A stretch of DNA of 64,000 nucleotides, from the NCBI RefSeq assembly GCF_023072615.1, contig NZ_JAKNRW010000001.1, positions 124,001 through 188,000 of the forward strand, read 5' to 3'. This DNA is from Pseudomonas violetae. Lineage in GTDB: Bacteria; Pseudomonadota; Gammaproteobacteria; Pseudomonadales; Pseudomonadaceae. This document shows, piece by piece, positions 16,718 through 25,916 of the stretch. The notes under the pieces are model-generated. The model was not told the DNA's origin. It worked only from the letters and a program-made list of their open reading frames with translations, and searched no databases. Both the position numbers and the translations under genes were made by a program. The first letter of the stretch is position 1, and each line of letters opens with the position of its first letter.

Positions 16718-16906
16718 TCAGATCCTGCGCTTCCAGAGATGCGTCATGTACCAAATCAGCCCAAGAATGAATGCTACAACCATGCCTAAAGATAGCTTCT
16801 CGCCATTATTTGCAGTCCCACCAATGACTGAAGTGAAAAGGCCGAACGCTGCGGATAAAAATAAAAGCAGCATCAGCACGGACATGGCAAATTTGAACTG
16901 GTTCAT
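16718..16906 (-). CDS. Small two-helix membrane protein
   Basis: 62 residues with two hydrophobic helices (residues 8-29 and 41-57) joined by a short polar loop and ended by a basic tail (HLWKRRI). A GGAG lies about 11 bases before the ATG, a little far. No family recognised; it stands alone on the minus strand. Confidence 0.5.
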   Translation of the reverse strand: MNQFKFAMSVLMLLLFLSAAFGLFTSVIGGTANNGEKLSLGMVVAFILGLIWYMTHLWKRRI

Positions 16907-17975
16907 TCGTACATAAACTCCTAAATCGTTTTCGGTTGTTCAGGTATACAGCCTAGATTCTACATGCCTGAGAGATGTTTTTGGCTGGTCCACTGTGAGG
17001 GTTTACGGCCTAGCGCTGGTCGACACGGTGGCTGGAGGCCACGGTGATATGGTTCCGTTAAGTTCCTTTGTGGGAATTTGCTGGTGACTCTTCTGCCCGG
17101 TCCGGAGCATCGAAATGCGTGCCGCTACTGCAGCCTAAACTGTGCGTTTACGGCGGTGTTAGAGGTGAGCGGCCCAGACGTATATCAGCGCTGTCCATGC
17201 TTTCGTTCTCTATTCCTTGACCCATCGACCCAGGCAGCGCCTATTGGGGCATCGGGAATGGGTATTCCTGACCTACTGGTATCTAGGATAACGGGCGCGC
17301 GCGAATTCCCCAATGCGAAGTGTCAATATCCCACAACATTCGGCACTGCGACCCAAGCGCATCCTCTGCTCCGGAACCTGACGTATTTCAGCTTTATGGC
17401 CGTCACCTTGTGCGCGGTGGGGGCTCCCCTCGATGAACCATGACCGCCGTGCTCACACGAACGGCCAACTCATGGGCTGCGTCTGCATACGCGCCATAAA
17501 TGCACTCTGCCAACCTTAGCGCAGTGGTGTCATTTCAGTACCCGCCACCAAGTGCTGTGCCTGACGGAAAGCGTTCAAAGCTTCCACGGCTCCTGGGCGT
17601 TGCCGGTCAATAATTTGCGGGCCGGTCACTTTACCTAGGCAAGACAGGATGATGTTTCGGTGGTGGCCGTGGCCCTGCCTTCTGATACGGGATGCGTTCA
17701 AAGGCGATCGGTCCGGCCGCCGCATGTCATAGGCCATCGGTGGTTGTTAGTGCATGGGCGTCTCGCAGTACTGGGTCCTCACGCCTGCACGGTCATACGA
17801 GAACCTGAAGCGTGTGGGATAGCACGGCCGCCACCAAGATTTAGGCTGCAGACTGATCGCAATGGAGCATCCGCACTCCATCAAGGCGAAGAGGTGGATC
17901 GCGCACGCTCCAGGCGTGCTGGCAATTACCCATCCCTCGCCTTACTCTTCCCGTCATCGAATTAGGGAGGTCATT
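16907..17975. other. Long region without a convincing gene
   Basis: More than 1 kb. Frames on both strands (17078-17443 plus, 17516-17737 minus, 17660-17965 plus) lack ribosome-binding sites and protein-like composition. It may contain decayed sequence; the promoter for the XRE gene must lie at its right end. No hairpin with T tract found. Confidence 0.45.
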
Positions 17976-18596
17976 ATGGATAGCCAGCGAACAGAAAGCC
18001 CAATCCATCAGCTCGGACGCTACTTCAGCGAAAATCTCAACGCGGTGCTGGCGGTCGCTGGCAAGCAGCGTGACCGCGGCGCTCCAGGGCCTGTTACTGC
18101 CGCCAGGCTGCAACGCGAGACAGGCGTGGCGCGCAGCACGCTCCGTGCTCTCAAGTCGCTCGATGGTGACACACCTGCGAATCCTGATCTCGACACACTT
18201 GATCGGATTGCCAGTGCATTAGGAGTGCCTCCCGCATTCCTTCTCATGCGTCCTCAAGATTGGTTAGCTCTTGGTAACGCGCTGGGGGATGCCATCCAGT
18301 ACGTGCCGGTCGCCCAGGACCTTCAACGTGACGGTCAGTTAGACGCGAGGAGTCCGGTTGAGAGGGTTCTGCGTGAAGCCAAAATGCATCCCGATAGGCG
18401 ACCTCTGGGTTTGGGCGCTTCGCCAGAGGTTTCACGCGCAAATGCCAGGGACGAATGGCGCCGTCGCCACTGCCTAACGCTCGATGCGTTGATGCTTCGA
18501 AAGGTTAGAGCTCCCAGCCAGCGCATTGCACTGGCAGCGATTGCCGGTGCGCTGGTTAGCCGCGGCACACCAAACGATCCGAAAATCGAAGACTAA
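17976..18596 (+). CDS. XRE-family helix-turn-helix regulator
   Basis: 206 residues from an ATG with GGGAGG five bases upstream. The HTH is about residues 42-90: VTAARLQRETGVARSTLRAL, then LDTLDRIASALGVPPAFLLM, the usual Cro/cI-type helices 2-5. The C-terminal 110 residues have no recognised domain and contain several charged helices. It is the first gene of a run with 29 bases to the YaaW-like gene, so probably the autoregulator of that group. Confidence 0.8.
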   Translation: MDSQRTESPIHQLGRYFSENLNAVLAVAGKQRDRGAPGPVTAARLQRETGVARSTLRALKSLDGDTPANPDLDTLDRIASALGVPPAFLLMRPQDWLALGNALGDAIQYVPVAQDLQRDGQLDARSPVERVLREAKMHPDRRPLGLGASPEVSRANARDEWRRRHCLTLDALMLRKVRAPSQRIALAAIAGALVSRGTPNDPKIED

Positions 18597-18625
18597 ACCA
18601 TCCCAATTTCCGCAGGAGTTTCATT

Positions 18626-19435
18626 ATGACGATGATTCATGATCCCGACCTCTCAGAGGTATTGATGAGCGCCAGTGCGGATGATGTCCGCTTGCTGATT
18701 GACGTAATCACCGACAGCGGCAAGGGGCGGATCTCGTTGGCCTCATCCGTATGCGGTCAGTTGGTTGCGGCTACGAAAGGGCAAATTACTGACTTCGACC
18801 GCGGTCTTGTGGCAGAGGAGTTGACGCGCTTTGGCGGCAACTCCTTGATGAACCTTTTCCGCGGCGGCAGCGGCGTTCCCTACAAAGAAATGCTCACCGA
18901 TGTGGCCGGCCACGTTGGCGTGCCCAAGCTCAACACGGCCAGTTGCGCTGGAATGGAAATGGCCATTATCACGAAGGTGATCGAGCAATCGCTGAGTCGT
19001 ATGAGCGAGGAAGACAAGGCGACCTTCTTCGAGTCCGTAGGGGCTATCTATCGCCCTGGGGCTGGACCAGCAGCGCTAGCCGCGCTGATCGCAAGCCTAA
19101 GCGCCTCTGGAGTGGCTTCCTACTCACTTGCCGCAATGGTCGCGAGCGCGACGATGAGCAGCCTCGTTGGCAGGGGAATCGTCTTCGCGAGCGGCACGAC
19201 ACTGGGAAGAGGGCTCGCGGTACTCACTGGCCCTGTGGGTTGGGCGATCACTGGCATCTGGACCGCCTTCGACCTGGCAAGCCCAGCCTATCGGGTAACC
19301 GTACCGTGCGTCATTCAGATCGGCTACATGCGTCAAAAAATGCTGCTCAAACCTACATGCCATAGCTGTCACTCGGCACTCGCCGCCGACAGCAAGTTCT
19401 GTGGCAACTGTGGCGCGCCTGTAGCAAGTCACTAA
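18626..19435 (+). CDS. YaaW/DUF3944-type protein with C-terminal zinc ribbon
   Basis: 269 residues. The N-terminal half matches the YaaW (UPF0174/DUF3944) family: DPDLSEVLMSASADDVRLLI, then RFGGNSLMNLFRGGSGVPYK and a MSEEDK helix. A glycine- and alanine-rich hydrophobic stretch (about 147-215) could insert in a membrane. The C-terminus is a zinc ribbon with cysteines 245, 248, 259 and 262 (CxxC-N10-CxxC), which standard YaaW proteins lack. A GCAGGAG site precedes the ATG. Biochemical role of the family is unknown; the fused ribbon suggests contact with protein or nucleic acid. Confidence 0.7.
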   Translation: MTMIHDPDLSEVLMSASADDVRLLIDVITDSGKGRISLASSVCGQLVAATKGQITDFDRGLVAEELTRFGGNSLMNLFRGGSGVPYKEMLTDVAGHVGVPKLNTASCAGMEMAIITKVIEQSLSRMSEEDKATFFESVGAIYRPGAGPAALAALIASLSASGVASYSLAAMVASATMSSLVGRGIVFASGTTLGRGLAVLTGPVGWAITGIWTAFDLASPAYRVTVPCVIQIGYMRQKMLLKPTCHSCHSALAADSKFCGNCGAPVASH

Positions 19436-19470
19436 CTACTTCCTCCAATTTGTTTCCTGAGTGCTCGTTT

Positions 19471-19605
19471 ATGAACCAGACGCTATCACCCCTCGAGTTC
19501 TTGCTGGTCAACGTGATCTGCTTTGCTGCTGGCGCTGTCGTGGTTGTCACTCTCCATTTGGCAGGGAAGGCCGTTTACCGGGCCGGACAGCGCAGCCCAA
19601 ACTGA
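19471..19605 (+). CDS. 44-residue single-pass membrane protein
   Basis: Very short gene between the YaaW-like and PIN-domain genes. It begins MNQTLSPLEF and has one strongly hydrophobic helix (LLVNVICFAAGAVVVVTLHL) followed by a basic tail (KAVYRAGQR), so the C-terminus should face the cytosol. No clear ribosome-binding site; the position inside a tightly packed run and the clean amphipathic layout argue for a real gene. Could be a toxin-like or anchor peptide. Confidence 0.5.
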   Translation: MNQTLSPLEFLLVNVICFAAGAVVVVTLHLAGKAVYRAGQRSPN

Positions 19606-19663
19606 GCCGCGTTATCTAACCAAATCCTCATCCGGCGAGCGGAACAAATAAGGGACTAAAAAT

Positions 19664-20890
19664 ATGTACAGTAATGTGCACGCAACTCAGTTACAGAAAC
19701 AACGCGTTTGTGCTGGACAGATAGTTTTGGAAATTGGGCGCCGCCAGGCCGAATATGACTGGTTTTCCGCCTTCGATTTTGAGCAGGCCAGCACTAAGCT
19801 GGCCTCTCTCAAACGAGCGGCCTCGGCCGGCGAATCGCGTTTGGCAGAGCTTACAATTGCGATCGATTCCAACCAGAGTCGGCTTGATACGCTCAAGTCC
19901 TCATCGGACGGCTGGCTGTCCATCGTTTGGCGCAGCTCGGAACAGACCGTTGCCCATCGTCAGATCCCGGAGATGCACAAGCGGGTCGCTTTGCTCCGCG
20001 AATCGGAGCGCGGTGAACGGGAGATGCTAGACAAGTATGAAAAAGAAGAATTTTGCTTAAGCGCCGATTTGCGGCGTTACCGCGCCTTCAAACCACTTGA
20101 AGAGCAAGCGACGATAACCAGCTTGGGTGTGGAATTAGCCCGGCTGCAAGAAGAGATCGAGCAGACCCGTGCCGCAAGTGAGAATTGGGAAGCCACCGTT
20201 GGGGATGTCTTGCGCCAGTGGAAGCAATCAGAACTGGTGTTGGCAAAAATTATGAGAGATATCAGGCAGGCTGAAGCATTCGAGCAAGATCTGTCGCGCG
20301 CCGCAACCTCCAGGGATAAAGCCATCATCCACCAAACCTGCGAAAGCCAATTCGGGAATAGTAGACCAAGCAGCGTTCTGAGCGGGCTCCGCACCCAACA
20401 GCGCAAACAGACGCGTGATGCCGAGAAAATAGAAAGCCGACTGATTGACGTAATCCGCCTGGTGGAAAAGCGGATCGAAACACTGATCATCGATGGCAAC
20501 AACCTCTGCTATGAGCCTGTGGAGAATGCAAAAGGCCGCTTCATTGGGCTCACCGCCTTGAAGGCTTTAGTGCCGCACCTTTGCAGGACCTACAAGGTGT
20601 CTGTGATCTTCGACCCGGGCATTCGTCAGCGTATCTCCATGGATGACGCGTCCCTGAGGGAGATATTCCCTGAGGCCAAGGTAATGGTGATGCGTAGCAA
20701 GGCCAAAGCAGACGAGGGCTTGCTGGCTGCGGCCGAGTTCGACAAGAGCGCATACATCATTAGCAACGACAGGTTTGCTGACTACCCCGAGCACCCAGCT
20801 GTTCTAGAGCGCCGGCTTCTGACCCATATGGTCCATCCGCGATCAATACAGGTCCAGCAGCTTCAGTTAAACGTGCCGTACGAAGTGTGA
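19664..20890 (+). CDS. Coiled-coil protein with C-terminal PIN/NYN ribonuclease domain
   Basis: 408 residues. Residues 40-270 are almost entirely heptad-rich helix, predicted long coiled coil. From residue 272 a PIN/NYN domain of the Zc3h12a type follows: TLIIDGNNLCYE (D277), KVSVIFDPG, KAKADEGLLAAAE (D350, E351) and YIISNDRFADYPEH (D369, D373). These acidic residues coordinate the metal for endoribonuclease cleavage in the family. No membrane segment or signal peptide. It ends the run started by the XRE gene (58 bases after the 44-residue protein). An RNA-cleaving effector on a long stalk is my inference. Confidence 0.75.
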   Translation: MYSNVHATQLQKQRVCAGQIVLEIGRRQAEYDWFSAFDFEQASTKLASLKRAASAGESRLAELTIAIDSNQSRLDTLKSSSDGWLSIVWRSSEQTVAHRQIPEMHKRVALLRESERGEREMLDKYEKEEFCLSADLRRYRAFKPLEEQATITSLGVELARLQEEIEQTRAASENWEATVGDVLRQWKQSELVLAKIMRDIRQAEAFEQDLSRAATSRDKAIIHQTCESQFGNSRPSSVLSGLRTQQRKQTRDAEKIESRLIDVIRLVEKRIETLIIDGNNLCYEPVENAKGRFIGLTALKALVPHLCRTYKVSVIFDPGIRQRISMDDASLREIFPEAKVMVMRSKAKADEGLLAAAEFDKSAYIISNDRFADYPEHPAVLERRLLTHMVHPRSIQVQQLQLNVPYEV

Positions 20891-21263
20891 CCGTAGGGCA
20901 TTGCAAATATCATTATTCCGCCGAAATTGCTTTCTGATTTGTCCGGCTGTTGTCGCTCAGCCTGGTGCGGGTTAAGCCAATGCCAGGCGTCTTTTTGCAC
21001 GAACGCGGCTGTTCGTGATTGGTCTTTCAGATCTGGCCACAGGATACGAACTTACTCCACAAGGCATGGCGCACGATCAGATCGGTGTCCGGTTTATTCC
21101 AGTGCGCCGTGCACGACTCAGGGCCGTTCGCCGGAGCTCCCTAGACGTCGTTCTCGCCCCAGGGCTAAGCATCTGCCAAGGTTGAATTTCAAAGCACCAC
21201 TTTGGGTGGCACAAAGCCTCAAAACCGCTAGGGTAACCCCTTGATTTAGGACAGGAGGTTGCG
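20891..21263. other. Intergenic region before the DUF2491 operon
   Basis: About 370 bases, no gene seen. A strong ribosome-binding site (AGGAGG) sits at the right edge, five bases before the DUF2491 start. Confidence 0.4.
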
Positions 21264-21932
21264 ATGAGTTGGTTAAAGCGTGTTTTGGGCTTTGGTGGTC
21301 CCAAGCCGGCCGGCAAAATCAAGAGTCCCGCGCGTGCCGCTGAATTACCGCTAGGGCTCTCACGCACGCGCATGATCAGCCTCGATCGCAACCTGAAACA
21401 ATTGCTGATCGGGGAATCAGCCGTCGTAGTCCCTGACGACGAAAAGGTTTGGGCAGTCGGCACAGTCTATTTTGACCAGGGTAAACGGATCCTTCGCTTT
21501 TACCTCGAGAACAAAGGTTACTACGTGCTCTTTGTGATGGATGGCCCGGGCCCGGATGATATCGAAGACATAATCCTTTTCGAGTACTCGGAGGTTAAAA
21601 CCGTTGCTAGCAGGGCTGAGCTTCGACACCTGGTTGGGCCCGGATCAAAAATCGGCGTCCCCTATTACGAACTTGATGACGCCGAATACACGCGCCAGTG
21701 GGGGGATGAGGACGGTCATACCGAAATGACGCCTATGACCGAGCAGGTCGTAGATGCAGAGGAGAAATCATACTCGGTCAGGCATCACAGTATTCTCTAC
21801 GCGCGAGATCTCAAATTGACCAACCGCCGCGAGTATCTCTTCTTCTCCGCTGAGGAGAATGAGGAAGGTTGCGTCTCCCTGTCGACCGCTATCGGCGTCA
21901 CTCTCAAGATCACTGATATTGCGGTCGCCTGA
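21264..21932 (+). CDS. DUF2491 (YjfK-type) protein
   Basis: 222 residues; AGGAGG lies five bases before the ATG. The sequence follows the YjfK/DUF2491 layout: MSWLKRVLGF at the N-terminus, ELPLGL, VVPDDEKVWAVGTVYFDQG, a run ending ILRFYLENKGYYVLFV, DDIEDIILFEY, KIGVPYYELDDAEYTRQWG. In E. coli yjfK sits with a PspA-like protein and DUF350/DUF1190 genes; here none of those partners is seen, only two short uncharacterised genes. Molecular function unknown. Confidence 0.75.
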   Translation: MSWLKRVLGFGGPKPAGKIKSPARAAELPLGLSRTRMISLDRNLKQLLIGESAVVVPDDEKVWAVGTVYFDQGKRILRFYLENKGYYVLFVMDGPGPDDIEDIILFEYSEVKTVASRAELRHLVGPGSKIGVPYYELDDAEYTRQWGDEDGHTEMTPMTEQVVDAEEKSYSVRHHSILYARDLKLTNRREYLFFSAEENEEGCVSLSTAIGVTLKITDIAVA

Positions 21933-21943
21933 GAGCATGGAAA

Positions 21944-22339
21944 ATGCGATGCGTTTTGGATGTTGCTCTCTGGGACAGCAGCGTTTCCGTCTTTGTCTTG
22001 TATATGGTCATCGTCTTCTTGTGGAACTGTTTTATGACGCCTAAACCTCCATTCAAACTAGGTGACTGTATGACCCTGAGCCACCTGGGCCCTGGGTTCT
22101 TCATTGCTGCAGGCAAGGGTGACTTTGTGACATCAACGAAGGTTGCGGAGGCGGAACTAGTCGCGTTGGGCTATGCCATAGGTTCCAGACGGCTTCACGG
22201 TGAGTTTGGGTTGTACTGGGGCGGCAACCACGTAGCCGATCTATTTAGTTCCGTTGAAGCCCGGAACGCGTACGCCAAATCATTCCTGTCCAAGGCCGCC
22301 GAGATTCCCGGGTCGATGTTGGCGTGGTGGCATCTCTGA
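21944..22339 (+). CDS. Hypothetical protein with N-terminal membrane segment
   Basis: 131 residues, 11 bases after the DUF2491 gene. Residues 12-30 (SSVSVFVLYMVIVFLWNCF) form a membrane helix; the rest is a small soluble domain with GLYWGGNHVADLFSS. No family recognised. The following gene starts inside its stop codon, so the three form one operon. Confidence 0.5.
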   Translation: MRCVLDVALWDSSVSVFVLYMVIVFLWNCFMTPKPPFKLGDCMTLSHLGPGFFIAAGKGDFVTSTKVAEAELVALGYAIGSRRLHGEFGLYWGGNHVADLFSSVEARNAYAKSFLSKAAEIPGSMLAWWHL

Positions 22340-22629
22340 TGAGTTCTCCTGAACCAGCGATATCCGTTCCGACGGCTGTTGATTGTGCACGCGCCCTAAA
22401 TGGTCGGGGGTTCTCCACGCTGACGGAAGAAGAGTTGATCCAATACCGATTATTTCGTGATGAAGGCCTTAAGTTCGGGATCACAATCACCGTTCAGGTG
22501 CTGAATAGCTGCGACCAAATTGAGGATGAGTTAGCAGCGGCCTCATTGGCTCAGCGGGAGTCCATCTACCGCCGTGAGCAAACACAGGTTGGTGTCGCAA
22601 TAGCCGGCTCCCCATGGTGTTGGGGCTAG
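22339..22629 (+). CDS. Hypothetical protein, possibly 3'-truncated
   Basis: 96 residues beginning at a TGATG overlap with the previous stop. The body is helical and acidic (TLTEEELIQYRLFRDEGLKF), but the last residues (VAIAGSPWCWG) look unrelated, as if the frame had been joined to foreign sequence. The island boundary starts a few hundred bases later, which fits truncation. No family recognised. Confidence 0.45.
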   Translation: MSSPEPAISVPTAVDCARALNGRGFSTLTEEELIQYRLFRDEGLKFGITITVQVLNSCDQIEDELAAASLAQRESIYRREQTQVGVAIAGSPWCWG

Positions 22630-22899
22630 CTTCGCTCGCCGGCATTTTGAGTGATTACCAGGTGGTCCGGTGTTCTCTACCAGTTAGTCGACATGCTCCT
22701 GGTTGAAGAATTGGGCGGCATTCAGAAAGCATTGCGGCAGCGAGATCCCGGCCATCGGCTGAGCATGTCCTGGGGGTCAGGCTCGCCGCGCGGGACGATC
22801 CAAGTGAGGTGTGTGGATGGGGCCTGATATCGACTGCGCACTTGGCCCAGCCACTCGCCCATCGAAGTATCTGATTCCGCTTGCGAAATTGCAGTCCAC
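22630..22899. other. Boundary region left of the metabolic island
   Basis: Non-coding stretch between the last backbone gene and the IS21-like end tract. A minus-strand frame (22722-22979) runs through the repeat tract and is not credible as a gene. Confidence 0.4.
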
Positions 22900-22980
22900 T
22901 TGACCACCCGTTTACATTCGACCTGACCAGTCATTTGCATTTCGTTCTGACAACCGATTGCATCGGATTTGACCAGCACG
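22900..22980. repeat. IS21-family end-like repeat tract (left)
   Basis: Three to four imperfect direct units of about 22-24 bases with the pattern TGACCAnnCATTTGCATT (examples TTGACCACCCGTTTACATTC, TGACCAGTCATTTGCATTTC, TGACAACCGATTGCATCGG). Multiple terminal repeats of this type are typical of IS21-family ends. A closely similar tract lies in inverted orientation at 50776-50822. No istA/istB is present. Confidence 0.55.
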
Positions 22981-23109
22981 CTCTACAACCATGATCGGCA
23001 GAGAACGGCCAAAACCGGTCAGTCGCCACAGGCAGAAATCGGCCATATCCTCAAAAACTCGGGGTTGCATGAAAAATTATACGTTTCGACTTCGTGAAGC
23101 TTGGGGAGG

Positions 23110-24033
23110 TCAAATGGCAGTCTTGCCTGCATCTTCGTCTTGGGCGCGCATTGCGTTAACCCGAGTATGCAGAAAATCCACAAAACGCATCGATAGCGAG
23201 TTGCGCGAGACGTTGCTCGGCCAGACGGCGTAAACACCAGCCGAGGACAACTGCCAATCCGGCAGCAGTTCGACTATTTGCCCGCTTGCTAGTTCTTTGA
23301 AAACGAAAAAATCAAGCGACGCAAAAGCCCCAGCGCCGGCCAGTGCAAAGCGCTTGGCAGTTTCCGCGTGATTCGTAGACAGGCGTCCTGCTATCGGCAC
23401 ACGGTACGTGGCGTTTTGAGGCCCCGTTAAATCAATGAAGCTCGGCAGCATAGTTTCGTAGACCCATGGCCAATTGAGCAGGTCGGCCGGATGTTTTGCT
23501 ACGCCCATGCGCTCGATCAGTTCCGGTGCAGCGCACAGGCGCCGCTGTACAGTGAACAACTGGCGGGCGCGAAGTGCGGAGTCCTTTAGCCAGCCTATGC
23601 GGATCGAAACATCAAATCCTGCTTCAATCTGATTCTTGCGGTCATCGTCTAAGCACAGCTCCAACTCCACTGCTGGATAGGCGTCCGCGAACGCCAAAAC
23701 ATCGTCTACGAATGGCCCTGAAGCCAGCATGGCAGGCGCGCCAATACGTAAGCGGCCCTTAAGTTCACTCTGCCGATTGGCCACGCTATTGAGGCCTTCT
23801 TCGGCGGCATCCAAGGCGCGCGCGCAGGCCTCGTGAAACACGCGACCATCGTCGGTGAGCGACAGTCGCCGAGTGGAGCGGTACAGCAACGCGCAGTCCA
23901 GTCGGCTTTCCAACCGAGAAACGTGGTGGCTAATGACTGACGCTGACAACCCTAGCCGCGTAGCCGCCCCTCGAAATGACCCCTCCGCGACCACGGTGGC
24001 AAAGACGGCCATGCTACGCAGATCATCAATCAT
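23110..24033 (-). CDS. LysR-family transcription regulator
   Basis: 307 residues with the standard N-terminal winged HTH (MAVFATVVAEGSFRGAATRL then SVISHHVSRLESRLDCALL) and a periplasmic-binding-like effector domain starting LKGRLRIGAP. The subgroup with FDVSIRIGWLKDS and repeated YETM-type wording belongs to the CrgA/AaeR-like class that often controls detoxification or reductase genes. Divergent from the ferric-reductase gene with about 120 bases between, the usual LysR arrangement, so it probably regulates the SIP-GST-DUF4405 group. Confidence 0.85.
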   Translation of the reverse strand: MIDDLRSMAVFATVVAEGSFRGAATRLGLSASVISHHVSRLESRLDCALLYRSTRRLSLTDDGRVFHEACARALDAAEEGLNSVANRQSELKGRLRIGAPAMLASGPFVDDVLAFADAYPAVELELCLDDDRKNQIEAGFDVSIRIGWLKDSALRARQLFTVQRRLCAAPELIERMGVAKHPADLLNWPWVYETMLPSFIDLTGPQNATYRVPIAGRLSTNHAETAKRFALAGAGAFASLDFFVFKELASGQIVELLPDWQLSSAGVYAVWPSNVSRNSLSMRFVDFLHTRVNAMRAQDEDAGKTAI

Positions 24034-24150
24034 TGTTCGATTTTATGAGTTAAAGAAACTCAATTGTAGCAACTAATAAAACATGGCGTGCCCTGCAACA
24101 ATCTTATTTCTCAGCAACACCGATCATTAATTCAAGATAGGGCACCCAGC

Positions 24151-24975
24151 ATGAGCATATCTCCGCAGAAGGCAGCGCCAGCCCCGACAGTGCTCGGCGC
24201 CGCAAGCACCAGCGAGGCACCTGTTCGGCGCAAGCCGATACTGCGCCCAGTCAGCGTGCGCGCTATTGAAGACCTCGGTCCGCGGATGCGCCGCGTGACT
24301 TTTTTCGGCGACAGCCTCGAAGGCTTCGGCCCTGCCAAGCCGGGAAGCCACATCAAACTGTTTTTCGGTGATCTGCCGCTCGACTGGCAGCCGCAGCCGG
24401 GTCAGCCGCGTCCAATAGCGCGTACTTATACCCCCCGACACTTCGACCCAGTACGCCGCGAACTGGTGATCGACTTTGTCCGCCACGGTGAGGGCGTGGC
24501 AGCGCAATGGGCGGAGCAAGCAAGAATTGGCAGTACGTTGCTGATCGCAGGGCCAGGGGGTGGACAGGTATTTCCGCAGGAGCTTCGCCATTTGCTGTTG
24601 CTAGTTGATGAATCGGCCTTGCCGGCGGCGGGCACCATCCTCGACCACTTGCCGGCGCATTGCTTGGTGACGCTGTATGCCGAAGTGTCCGACGCTGCCG
24701 ATCAGATCAACCTCAGCGAACGGCCTTCGACAGACGTGCGCTGGTTGCACCGGTTGCCCTCGCGCGCCGCACCCGGCAGCTTGCTGCTGCAGACGGCACG
24801 CAGTCTGAGTCTGCCCGAGGGAGCCATGTGCTGGGTCGCTTGCGAGGCGACCGCCATGCGTGAGATCAGGCGCGTGTTACTGAACGAACGCAGCCTGGAG
24901 CGCACACTACTGGTGACACGCGGTTACTGGAAAGCTGGCGCGAGCGACCACCCTGATCACGATATGGGTGAATGA
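24151..24975 (+). CDS. Siderophore-interacting protein (FAD/NAD(P)H ferric-siderophore reductase)
   Basis: 274 residues from the ATG at 24151; an upstream in-frame ATG lacks support. FAD-binding part: RRVTFFGDSLEGF, IARTYTPRHFDPVRRELVIDFV (RxYTPR motif). NAD(P)H part of the SIP C-terminal domain: LLLLVDESALPAAGTIL, WVACEATAMREIRRVLL and VTRGYWKAG, the C-terminal signature of ViuB/YqjH-type proteins. They reduce ferric siderophores in the cytosol. First of three co-directional genes. Confidence 0.85.
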   Translation: MSISPQKAAPAPTVLGAASTSEAPVRRKPILRPVSVRAIEDLGPRMRRVTFFGDSLEGFGPAKPGSHIKLFFGDLPLDWQPQPGQPRPIARTYTPRHFDPVRRELVIDFVRHGEGVAAQWAEQARIGSTLLIAGPGGGQVFPQELRHLLLLVDESALPAAGTILDHLPAHCLVTLYAEVSDAADQINLSERPSTDVRWLHRLPSRAAPGSLLLQTARSLSLPEGAMCWVACEATAMREIRRVLLNERSLERTLLVTRGYWKAGASDHPDHDMGE

Positions 24976-25041
24976 GGCCCGCAAGAATTCTAATCCATTT
25001 CCGCGCGTGCCACTGCGCCTCAGCCAAACAGGAGTATCACC

Positions 25042-25854
25042 ATGCCCATACTGAACACCAACGAGTCCGAGGTCCTCAAGCTGAAGGGGCTTCACTTGTA
25101 CCACGCCAACATATCGAACTGTTCAATGCGCGTGCGATGGCTGCTGGATGAAAAGGGGCTGAGCTGGACCTCTCACGAAGTGAATTTAGGGCGCCAGGAG
25201 AACCTGGAGGATTGGTATTTAAAAATCAATCCCAAAGGACTGGTGCCCGCACTGGTCGACAACGGTGTGCCTGTGACGGAGTCGAACGATATCCTGTTCT
25301 ATCTGGAGAAGAAATTTCCACAGCCTTACTTCACGCCCGAAGGCCAGACCGAGCAAGAGGCCATGAACGACTGGGTGGATCTGGCTACAAAAATACACAT
25401 GAAGGCCATCAAGACCTACGTATATGGGACCATGGGCGCTGCCACGAAAAAACGCTCGGATATGGCGAGGTACGCCGAGATCGAGCCGGACAAGGAGCTG
25501 GTGAAGTTCCACCAGAAAGCCCTCGACGGCTTTTCCAGAGAGGATCTCGAAGCAGCTGTTGACCTGCTCAAGTCCGTGTTTGCCCGTATGGAAGCCCGTT
25601 TGAAAGACCATGAATATCTTGTCGGGGATCGAATGAGTCTGGCAGACATTGCCTGGGTTCCACAGCACGTATTGCTGTCCCGGGTAGGGTTCGATTTCTC
25701 ACCGTATCCCAGCATCCCTGCTTGGGCAGAGCGTTTCAGTCGTCGTCCCGCTTACAAGACCGCCATCACGGACTGGCTGCCCAAAATTCCCATGTGGTTG
25801 ATGGTTCCGGTGATGAAATTAGCATCGTGGTGGCGGGGTCACTTTACCAGCTGA
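25042..25854 (+). CDS. Glutathione S-transferase family protein
   Basis: 270 residues. Thioredoxin-like N-terminal domain: LHLYHANISNCSMRVRWLL (the S/C-rich active-site loop), then NPKGLVPALVDNG and VTESNDILFYLEKKF (the cis-proline and ESxxI glutathione contacts). Helical C-terminal domain with DRMSLADIAWVP, the N-capping box region. A hydrophobic tail follows (PMWLMVPVMKLASWW), longer than usual. Likely conjugates or reduces electrophiles; position suggests joint expression with the reductase and the DUF4405 protein. Confidence 0.85.
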   Translation: MPILNTNESEVLKLKGLHLYHANISNCSMRVRWLLDEKGLSWTSHEVNLGRQENLEDWYLKINPKGLVPALVDNGVPVTESNDILFYLEKKFPQPYFTPEGQTEQEAMNDWVDLATKIHMKAIKTYVYGTMGAATKKRSDMARYAEIEPDKELVKFHQKALDGFSREDLEAAVDLLKSVFARMEARLKDHEYLVGDRMSLADIAWVPQHVLLSRVGFDFSPYPSIPAWAERFSRRPAYKTAITDWLPKIPMWLMVPVMKLASWWRGHFTS

Positions 25855-25916
25855 GCAGCGTGACACCTGTTCACTCGCCTCAACGCGCTTTCAACCCATA
25901 TTCAGGCAGAACTACC

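Noticed and set aside
17078..17443. 121-codon plus-strand frame
   Set aside because: No ribosome-binding site, cysteine- and proline-rich with no domain; reads as non-coding.
17516..17737. Fragment of an IS6-type transposase on the minus strand
   Set aside because: Only a loose F-x-x-A-x-x-x-x-x-x-G-x-E-M pattern; no DDE or helix-turn-helix context.
22722..22979. 85-codon minus-strand frame at the island border
   Set aside because: Its N-terminal third translates the IS21-like repeat tract; no other evidence.
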